Positions 8,153-13,358 of a stretch of 36,963 bases of DNA are shown piece by piece. Position numbers and translations under genes: made by a program. A model generated the notes under the pieces. That model saw only the letters and a list, made by a program, of their open reading frames with translations. It was not told the DNA's origin and made no database searches. The number at the start of each line of letters is the position of its first letter. Position 1 is the first letter of the stretch. The stretch is from a virus, in IMG/VR virus record IMGVR_UViG_3300047392_000059, positions 1 through 36,963 of that record. One strand, written 5' to 3'.

Positions 8153-10906
8153 TTAAGACAATCTAACCGGACTTTCATATCCGTTTTTTCGTGTATTGCC
8201 TCGAATTGCTTGTAAATCGTTTTCAATGTTAGACAGATATGACATCAACTGTCCAATTACTTCTGGTGTTACTGCGGCATTGCCAGATAATACATTTGAC
8301 AATGCATTACCTTGTTGTTGCGCGGCTCCGGCTAAACCATCAGTTGATATTTGGGGAATTGACAATCCATTTAAACTTGGCATGTCAATGTTGCTTATTT
8401 CAACTAACGCATTTTTAAAATTGTCTAGTGCATCTAAGTCTAAGGCTTTTAAGTTATCGTTGATCAAGCCAATGCTTGATCCAAACTTAAACATTCCTTC
8501 GCCAATCATGCTGATCTTGTCTGCAACTGGTACTAGTTCAAGTATCTTCTCCATTGGACTTTTTGCACCAAACAATCCCATTAAGCCTGTTACTAAACTG
8601 GTTGCAGTAGCGGCTACCATACCAGCGGCAAATACAACTGCTCCTGCGCCTACTGCGGCAAGGCCAGCGCCAACAGCAATCAAGTTAGCACCATCAACAT
8701 CGCCAACTTTTTTGATTGCATTTGCAAATACATCTGCGGCTTGTCCTGCAACGTATGCGCCTGCACCAAATACACCTAGTGCTATGCCTAAACCTGCAAT
8801 AGCAACAGAGCCTAATAATATAGGCCCAATAAATGTGCCCATTATGGCTGCAACTGCTCCAAACGCACCTAATGCTACTACCCCTTTGGCAATGCCTTCC
8901 CATTCAACTTCACTGAATGCTTGGAATCCTTTACCAGCTATCCATAAAGATGCACCAAGTAATGCTATAACTGCGGCACCTTTAATCATACCTGTTGTTG
9001 CTTCGCCGACTAATCTAGCCATGCCAATTAAGCCACCAAGGGCAATGGTACCTTTAACTAAACTACCCCAGTTTACTTCATTGAACGTTTTTAATCCCAC
9101 AGCAGTTAATGCTAGCGCACTGCCTAGTAATGCAAGAGTAGCGGCACCCTTGACTGTTTTACTTTCGCCTAACTTGCCTAGCATATCACCGAAGCCTTCC
9201 ATGCCTTTGCTAGCGGCACCACTTAACTTGTCCATGATACCACTACCGGCACCTTGTGCGGCAGCAGTTGAGCCATTTTTCCAACCTGCAAATGATCCAG
9301 CGGCTGGCCCAGCAGTGCCCATCTTCTTACCGAACATATCGCCTAGCTTACTACCTAGGCCACCTTTTAAGATACCGCCAATGCCGCCCATGACAGCAAT
9401 TGCACCTAAGCTACCTACTAGCGTTGCAATACCAGCAGTGACACCTATGATAACATTACGCAAACTTTCAAGAGCCGCTGTTAAACTGTTCATGGCCATG
9501 ATGTTGTCGGTTTCTGACGTTCTTGGCTTAGGCTCCTCACCAGGTTTAGCAGAATCCATGCCTGCCTTGAATCTAGCCAATGTAGCACCAGTTGCAGAGT
9601 ACCCTGGTGCATTAACTGCAAGATTGGATGCGTCTTGAATAATCTGATCCATCTGCGGCCCTAAATTCTTCATTTCCCTAGCAACAGCACCCATGTCTTT
9701 AGCACCACCGGCTCTGTTAATGGATGTCATTAACAAGTCCATGGCTTGTTGCTGTGGTCCGGCACCAATTACAGCTCGTGCTTGACCTTCTTCGCCACGC
9801 ATTACACCTAGTGCGGCACGTGCGGCTTTTTCAGGATCAGTTGCAACACCCATGTCTTGCATCAACTTGGCCAGTGCCGCTGTTTCAGCAGTCATGCCTC
9901 CACGTGCCGCAAATGTACCAGCATCAGTTTTTCTAAATGCTTCTGCGGCTGCAAGTGCCGCATCTTTAGCAATACCAAATGCACTGTTTAGAGTCTTTGT
10001 AGAATCTATAGTCTTGGTATACTGTTGGGCCAAACGTTGTTGTGCTTCTTGTTCAGTCTTAGCACCCATGGCCGCGGTAATAGCAAGGTCGCCTGTTAGC
10101 TTTGCTTGTTCTTCATCAGTCATACCCATTGAACGAGCGGCACGTGCGGCACGGTCAACACTCTTGACAAGATCTTTGCCTAAGGCATTACGTAGAGTAT
10201 TATTAAGATATCCACTACCATACTTCAATCCACGACTTAGGTTACTTAAATTTTCAGCGGCTTCTTGGCTTGTGGCACCAAATGCTCTAAAGGTACCGTT
10301 ACTGTTTTCAATTACTTTCATGAATGCGCCACCAAGGCCACTCATTAGTTTCATCTGTGTAACTGAACCAACACTAAATTTGTCAAGGTCAGCAAATGCA
10401 CCCATCTCGCCAGCTTGCTTGGCAAATTCTTGCAAGCCACCAATGGCATACCCAACACCCATTGCAATGCCACCGGCTATCTTGCCAAAGGTAGTTCCAG
10501 TATATTCTAAATTGCCACCAAGACGACTAAAGGCGCTACTTAAATTTGCATTTTCCCCAATCAGTGTTGCACCAAGATCTTTGAAAGCTTCTGTAGTTTT
10601 TTCTTGTGCCTTCTTGGCTTCTTTTTGCTCTTTGGTTAATTCTTGTTGTGCATCAACTGCTTCCTTAGACGCTTTGATTTCAGCATCTGTTTGCACACGT
10701 TGGGCACGTATTGACTTTGTAGATTTGTCTAGTTCGACACGATTTTCTTTTTGTGCAGGATCAACTGCTTTGGCACGTGGTACTGGACCATTTTTTGGAG
10801 TGCCAGACGATGATGTTTGGCTACTGCCACGGCCAACAGAACTTGACACGCTGTCTAGCTTGTCTGTTAATCTGTCTATTGCCCTTATGAGTTCTTTATC
10901 ATCCAT
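8153..10906 (-). CDS. Tail tape-measure-like protein
   Basis: The 917-aa protein has the architecture of a tape measure. It opens with a charged helical coiled-coil N-terminus (about 1-120, including QELTKEQKEAKKAQEKTTEA). Helical, Ala-rich segments with an unusually low Cys/Trp content follow, then Gly/Ala-rich hydrophobic membrane-like helices. About residues 586-770 hold three imperfect repeats of the form KGAA-x-ALLG ... F-x-EV-x-W ... KG-x2-ALG. The C-terminal 80 residues are helical. Tape measures set tail length and are extruded with the DNA. In T4 this role belongs to gp29 (590 aa), so length would predict a longer tail. The ATG at 10904-10906 is preceded by AAAGGA at a rather long distance and by late-promoter motifs at 10951-10985. 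A different large membrane-interacting structural protein is the alternative. Confidence 0.7.
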   Translation of the reverse strand: MDDKELIRAIDRLTDKLDSVSSSVGRGSSQTSSSGTPKNGPVPRAKAVDPAQKENRVELDKSTKSIRAQRVQTDAEIKASKEAVDAQQELTKEQKEAKKAQEKTTEAFKDLGATLIGENANLSSAFSRLGGNLEYTGTTFGKIAGGIAMGVGYAIGGLQEFAKQAGEMGAFADLDKFSVGSVTQMKLMSGLGGAFMKVIENSNGTFRAFGATSQEAAENLSNLSRGLKYGSGYLNNTLRNALGKDLVKSVDRAARAARSMGMTDEEQAKLTGDLAITAAMGAKTEQEAQQRLAQQYTKTIDSTKTLNSAFGIAKDAALAAAEAFRKTDAGTFAARGGMTAETAALAKLMQDMGVATDPEKAARAALGVMRGEEGQARAVIGAGPQQQAMDLLMTSINRAGGAKDMGAVAREMKNLGPQMDQIIQDASNLAVNAPGYSATGATLARFKAGMDSAKPGEEPKPRTSETDNIMAMNSLTAALESLRNVIIGVTAGIATLVGSLGAIAVMGGIGGILKGGLGSKLGDMFGKKMGTAGPAAGSFAGWKNGSTAAAQGAGSGIMDKLSGAASKGMEGFGDMLGKLGESKTVKGAATLALLGSALALTAVGLKTFNEVNWGSLVKGTIALGGLIGMARLVGEATTGMIKGAAVIALLGASLWIAGKGFQAFSEVEWEGIAKGVVALGAFGAVAAIMGTFIGPILLGSVAIAGLGIALGVFGAGAYVAGQAADVFANAIKKVGDVDGANLIAVGAGLAAVGAGAVVFAAGMVAATATSLVTGLMGLFGAKSPMEKILELVPVADKISMIGEGMFKFGSSIGLINDNLKALDLDALDNFKNALVEISNIDMPSLNGLSIPQISTDGLAGAAQQQGNALSNVLSGNAAVTPEVIGQLMSYLSNIENDLQAIRGNTRKNGYESPVRLS

Positions 10907-10942
10907 TTGGAGAGATTTGGTCCTTTAGCCGTTAAAACTGTA

Positions 10943-10958
10943 CATAAATACATTTATG
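10943..10958. promoter_or_regulatory. Inverted-repeat late-promoter motif between divergent operons
   Basis: CATAAAT (10943-10949) and ATTTATG (10952-10958) form a perfect inverted repeat around AC. Read on the plus strand the octamer is CATAAATA, one base from the T4 late consensus TATAAATA. It predicts a transcript start near 10956 and a 46-nt leader for gp26 with AAGGAT before the ATG. On the minus strand the octamer is CATAAATG, with the final A changed, so it is the weaker half. The site lies between the minus-strand tape-measure/capsid block and the plus-strand gp26 genes. Confidence 0.55.
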
Positions 10959-10977
10959 ATATAGGTTCTATTACACC

Positions 10978-10985
10978 TATTTACC
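10978..10985 (-). promoter_or_regulatory. Late-promoter motif GGTAAATA driving the tape-measure/capsid block
   Basis: On the minus strand GGTAAATAGGTGTA occurs here, identical over 13 bases to the motif in front of gp25 at 23650. With T4 geometry transcription would start near 10972, giving a leader of about 66 nt before the ATG at 10906. It is the only full NNTAAATA match I found upstream of the gp20-gp23 genes in intergenic sequence. Confidence 0.55.
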
Positions 10986-11001
10986 GTTAAGGATTAACTA
11001 C

Positions 11002-11895
11002 ATGGATAACTCAAACCCACTAAAACAGCCAATTAAGCAGCCTGTTGCCAACCCATTGGCACAATATTATCGCAAGCCCGGCACTTATATTGAACTACCC
11101 AGTGGTGGCCGCTACTATAAAGTAGCACCAAAGATGTCAGATACAGGCGAACTAGCAGTATATCCAATGACTGCCAAAGATGAACTGGCTCTAAAGAATC
11201 CAGATTCGTTGTTAAACGGCGAAGCACTAAAACAAGTTATTGCTTCTGTATGTCCTGATATCGTAGATGTATCTGAAATCCCAGCACCAGACATTGATGC
11301 TATCTTGGTTGCTATGCGTATGACCAGCTACGGTGATGATATGGAGCTTGATGTAACTCACGGTTGTGAAGAAAGCGGCGGTAAGTCGCAAAGAGTTACA
11401 GTTGGCTTGGGCAGTGTATTATCAACATCACGTGCTATTCCCGAAACATTGGGCACAGTAACACTAGCAAATGGCGTGGTTGTACAGCTAAAGCCATATA
11501 CATTAGAAGCACAAAGTCGCTTGCTTCGTGTACAATTTAATACAATGCGTCAGTTACAAGGTGCCGAAGCAAACGAAAACTCTACTATTGAACAAAAAGC
11601 AGATATTGCCAATCGTGGTTATGATCAGTTAGTTGCACTAAGTCAAGACATTCTTGCTTCTAGTATCACTGTGGTACGATTGCCAGATGGAGTTGAAGTA
11701 ACAAATTTCAATCACATTTACGAATGGGTTAAGAACTTAGATCGTGCAAGTAACGAACGTCTAGACGAAGAAATCAAAGCATTTGGCAAGTATGGTATTA
11801 CTCGCACACTAGAAGTAACTTGTGATCATTGTAAGAACAAATTTACAACTGACATGCTATTTGACCCCACAAGTTTTTTCAGCGTCGGCTCTTGA
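11002..11895 (+). CDS. gp26: Baseplate hub / tail assembly protein
   Basis: The 297-aa protein belongs to the T4 gp26 (T4_baseplate) family. Diagnostic parts are NPLAQYYRKPGTYIELPSGG at the N-terminus, ELAVYPMTAKDELALKNPD, an internal DIDAILVAMRMTSYGDDMEL, and a C-terminal EVTCDHCKNKFT with a CxxC pair. T4 gp26 is shorter (208 aa). The family is needed for central hub assembly. An AAGGAT site precedes the ATG and a CATAAATA late motif lies at 10943. Seven codons before the stop, the gene contains T-TTT-TTC at 11874-11880. A -1 slip there would extend the protein into the next frame, giving 370 aa. This resembles tail assembly chaperone genes of other phages and lets gp26 be re-read as the short form of a frameshift pair. 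Confidence 0.88.
   Translation: MDNSNPLKQPIKQPVANPLAQYYRKPGTYIELPSGGRYYKVAPKMSDTGELAVYPMTAKDELALKNPDSLLNGEALKQVIASVCPDIVDVSEIPAPDIDAILVAMRMTSYGDDMELDVTHGCEESGGKSQRVTVGLGSVLSTSRAIPETLGTVTLANGVVVQLKPYTLEAQSRLLRVQFNTMRQLQGAEANENSTIEQKADIANRGYDQLVALSQDILASSITVVRLPDGVEVTNFNHIYEWVKNLDRASNERLDEEIKAFGKYGITRTLEVTCDHCKNKFTTDMLFDPTSFFSVGS
11874..11880 (+). promoter_or_regulatory. Slippery heptamer T-TTT-TTC: likely programmed -1 frameshift site
   Basis: In the gp26 reading frame, position 11874 is the last base of a Ser codon, followed by TTT and TTC, so the heptamer is correctly phased as X-XXY-YYZ. After a -1 slip the ribosome reads CAG CGT CGG CTC TTG and enters the 73-codon frame with no stop. That frame is closed upstream by TGA at 11862-11864, so it opens just three codons before the heptamer. 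Bases 11883-11887 can pair with 11922-11926 (CGTCG/CGACG), extendable by A-T and G-U pairs to 8 bp, a possible but closely spaced stimulator. Confidence 0.65.
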
Positions 11896-12113
11896 GTCTA
11901 GGTCTCGATAGAAACAAGATTCGACGTTTCATCGAGGGCATTGAAAACGAATCAAGAGCCGTAATCAAAGAAGTATCCATGTTAAGCGTGTGGGGAGGCA
12001 TAAGTCCACAAGAAATCTGGAACATGACTCACGAAGAAAGAATGGTACTAAGCGAAGTCATTAAAGAACACACAGAAACTATGTACGGCAAAAAGGGTAT
12101 TGCTCGTCATTGA
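11892..12113 (+). CDS. 73-codon frame expressed as gp26 -1 frameshift extension or by coupling
   Basis: The frame encodes a helical, charged sequence (RRFIEGIENESRAVIKEVSM, then WGGISPQEIWNMTHEERMVL, then a KEH-x-ETMYGKKG tail). Its only start near the 5' end is TTG at 11892, overlapping the gp26 stop as TTGA. No Shine-Dalgarno sequence precedes it, since the upstream bases are TTTTTTCAGCGTCGGC. Independent initiation would therefore be poor. The slippery heptamer at 11874-11880 shifts ribosomes straight into this frame. By position it lies where T4 has gp51 (a hub assembly catalyst, not a virion part), and small proteins of this shape follow gp26 in environmental relatives. The proposed role is the C-terminal part of a tail assembly chaperone; this is inference from organisation only. 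Confidence 0.7.
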   Translation: MSLGLDRNKIRRFIEGIENESRAVIKEVSMLSVWGGISPQEIWNMTHEERMVLSEVIKEHTETMYGKKGIARH

Positions 12114-12138
12114 TAGCCATTTGTTAAACTATCTTGGT

Positions 12139-12157
12139 AGAGCGAATACTTCGCTCT
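12139..12157 (+). terminator. 8-bp hairpin after the gp26 frameshift gene
   Basis: AGAGCGAA (12139-12146) pairs perfectly with TTCGCTCT (12150-12157) across a 3-nt loop, 25 nt after the stop codon at 12111-12113. No U-run follows directly; the nearest is TTTTTT at 12205-12210, after a second possible pairing (12125-12130 with 12189-12194) that would enclose this hairpin. It may end the gp26 transcript or be the first element of a longer structured RNA. Confidence 0.35.
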
Positions 12158-12420
12158 TGAATTTCGTATCGCTTCGCTCAACTCATTCAGTTTACTATAA
12201 CCTATTTTTTAGATTTAACACGATTTTATATGATACTTGTGTTGTTTCTTAATACATGAACTACATAATGAATACTTGACCTGATGCTTCAGTCACACTT
12301 AGCCGTTTTACCGGCTAAGATAAAAACACTTGACCCGAAGTCCAATGCCACATTCAATTACAGCAACTACTTAAAGTTAGGGCGGTCACGCTGTACCCTT
12401 TTACGCTTTTCTTATTATGA

Positions 12421-12431
12421 CGCTACTGCAC
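12421..12431 (+). repeat. 11-nt direct repeat CGCTACTGCAC, copy 1
   Basis: CGCTACTGCAC occurs exactly at 12421-12431 and again at 12573-12583, 152 nt apart, both inside the non-coding island. Each copy overlaps one arm of a predicted helix (12427-12433 and 12572-12577), so the two may be alternative partners or remnants of a duplicated structural unit. Confidence 0.6.
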
Positions 12432-12571
12432 ACACCTAATTGAAATAACGTGTGCAATATGCAGGTTGTAATAGTTCACCATTGCCTGCTCTTTCTAGCT
12501 TTACATATACTAAACCCAGATCTTTTCAAGCAATTGATCTACGTCCTGTGAAGGATAGTGGGTGTTAGTCT

Positions 12572-12685
12572 CCGCTACTGCACGGAAGTTCCTTCCCCAG
12601 CGCAACCCTAGTGCCTGGTTTTATGGGTGTCATAGTATCGGCGACACAAGCCTATCAGTAGTAAATGAGTCTGGGGAGTTAGCGG
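12572..12685 (+). ncRNA. Candidate structured RNA domain
   Basis: Two nested long-range helices enclose this segment. CCGCTA at 12572-12577 pairs with TAGCGG at 12680-12685. TTCCCCAG at 12593-12600 pairs with CTGGGGAG at 12671-12678, eight pairs including one G-U. Inside them GTGTC (12627-12631) pairs with GACAC (12643-12647). A GGAAG/CTTCC hairpin at 12584-12596 competes with the second helix, and just 5' of the domain TCCT/AGGA closes a GTGA (GNRA) loop at 12544-12555. Strand and transcription are unproven; pairings were found by eye, without energies or covariation. Confidence 0.3.
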
Positions 12686-12739
12686 TTTACGCAGGAAGTA
12701 TATTGATTTATCTGTATTACAGATATGTTAACTGTGTAG

Positions 12740-13165
12740 TTAAAGTTTGTCTTTGATATGATTTTTATGTACTTTTAAGTTGATAATGCCGTTGTAGTAG
12801 TCTGCTGATTCAAGTACTTTTCTATCAAATTGTTCTTTTGCTTCTATGTAAGAGCATACAGCTTTTGCATTGCAATAATGCAGTATCTCTCTTTTAAATT
12901 TATCTGGGCCTAGTTGAGCTAAGTCTGCTAAAAGTTCTACGGATGAGCCATAATATGTTTGCCAGTCGGATTCAATCTTGCTTTTGATCTTCTTCCGCTT
13001 TTTTGTACCGTTCTTTAGTTTAACAACCTTGTATGTGGTTTTAGAAAACTTTGATAGCTTCTTCCCCACATACTTTCGGTTGTTAGTTAGGTTTGTTATA
13101 AGGTACACAAACCCAACGCAGTCATCGGGTAATGCGTCTACAACTTGATCGTTGTAAAACCACAT
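12740..13165 (-). CDS. SegE-like GIY-YIG family protein (putative homing endonuclease)
   Basis: The 141-aa protein opens with GFVYLITNLTNNRKYVGKKL, a GIY-YIG-type core in which the two motifs appear as FVYLI and KYVGK. It continues with KIKSKIESDWQTYYGSS, then REILHYC and YIEAKEQFDRKVL. This is the pattern of the SegE-like GIY-YIG domain proteins common in T4-like phages. Such enzymes nick or cut DNA and can spread themselves as free-standing homing endonucleases. Its ATG shares one base with the stop of the upstream Hc1-like gene (TAATG), so translation is probably coupled. It is the last gene of the gp55 operon and borders the non-coding island, a typical place for a mobile gene. Activity is unproven. 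Confidence 0.75.
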   Translation of the reverse strand: MWFYNDQVVDALPDDCVGFVYLITNLTNNRKYVGKKLSKFSKTTYKVVKLKNGTKKRKKIKSKIESDWQTYYGSSVELLADLAQLGPDKFKREILHYCNAKAVCSYIEAKEQFDRKVLESADYYNGIINLKVHKNHIKDKL

Positions 13166-13350
13166 TACTTGGCTGCTAACGCTTCTTTCTCCGCTGTAAT
13201 CTCTTTACGGCGTTCTTTGATAGCTTTAGACATTTCCTGTAGTGCTTTACGAGCACGGGCGGCTGCGGCCTTAACGCCTTTACCTGCAAATTTTTCGTTC
13301 TCAGCTTTGTATGCTTCAAACTGTTCTAGTAAAATTTCATGATTTGTCAT
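13165..13350 (-). CDS. Histone H1-like (Hc1-type) small basic protein
   Basis: The 61-aa, Ala/Lys/Glu-rich helical protein reads EQFEAYKAENEKFAGKG followed by VKAAAARARKALQEMSKAIK and RRKEITAEKEAL. The GKG-x-KAAA-x-RARKAL core followed by a K-x2-RKE-x-x-AEK helix resembles the N-terminal part of Chlamydia histone H1-like protein Hc1 and its short bacterial and phage relatives. These are thought to bind nucleic acid non-specifically or act as coiled-coil partners. It lacks the long Lys/Ala tail of Hc1. AAGGAA precedes the ATG. It lies between recombination gene 46 and the GIY-YIG gene in the same operon, so a role in handling phage or host DNA is plausible but inferred. Confidence 0.65.
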   Translation of the reverse strand: MTNHEILLEQFEAYKAENEKFAGKGVKAAAARARKALQEMSKAIKERRKEITAEKEALAAK

Positions 13351-13358
13351 AATGTTCC

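Larger units (their letters stand above)
12114..12739. other. 626-nt non-coding island between convergent operons
   Basis: No convincing gene was found on either strand; the one plus-strand frame of 64 codons (12562-12756) starts without a ribosome binding site and has no recognisable content. The stretch is rich in local inverted repeats: 12139-12146/12150-12157 (8 bp), 12125-12130/12189-12194, 12267-12285 (7 bp with a bulged C), 12298-12305/12312-12319 (8 bp), 12427-12433/12450-12456 (7 bp), 12461-12465/12485-12489, 12572-12577/12680-12685, 12593-12600/12671-12678, 12709-12715/12719-12725 and 12728-12733/12738-12743. Elsewhere in the window gaps are mostly under 35 nt. Possible explanations are a structured phage RNA, a decayed gene next to the endonuclease gene, or a compound transcription end. 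A weak TATGAT (12229-12234) is the only promoter-like element on the plus strand. Confidence 0.6.

Noticed and set aside
8196-9638. 480-codon open frame on the plus strand
   Set aside because: It is antisense to the tape-measure-like gene; its Pro/Ala/Ser/Thr-rich translation is what the complement of an Ala/Gly-rich helical protein gives, and there is no ribosome binding site or recognisable domain.
9852-10928. 358-codon open frame on the plus strand
   Set aside because: Also antisense to the same gene and of biased composition; no promoter or ribosome binding site supports it.
12230-12500. tRNA genes in the island, suggested by the strong hairpin at 12298-12319
   Set aside because: No T-arm GTTCGAA-type sequence or acceptor stem could be matched, and the hairpin loop has six bases rather than seven.
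12114-12739. CRISPR array or phage replication origin
   Set aside because: The only exact repeat is an 11-mer present twice; there are no regularly spaced repeats, iterons or AT-rich unwinding element beyond the background.
12562-12756. 64-codon plus-strand frame in the non-coding island
   Set aside because: No ribosome binding site, no recognisable domain, runs through the predicted helices and into the end of the GIY-YIG gene.
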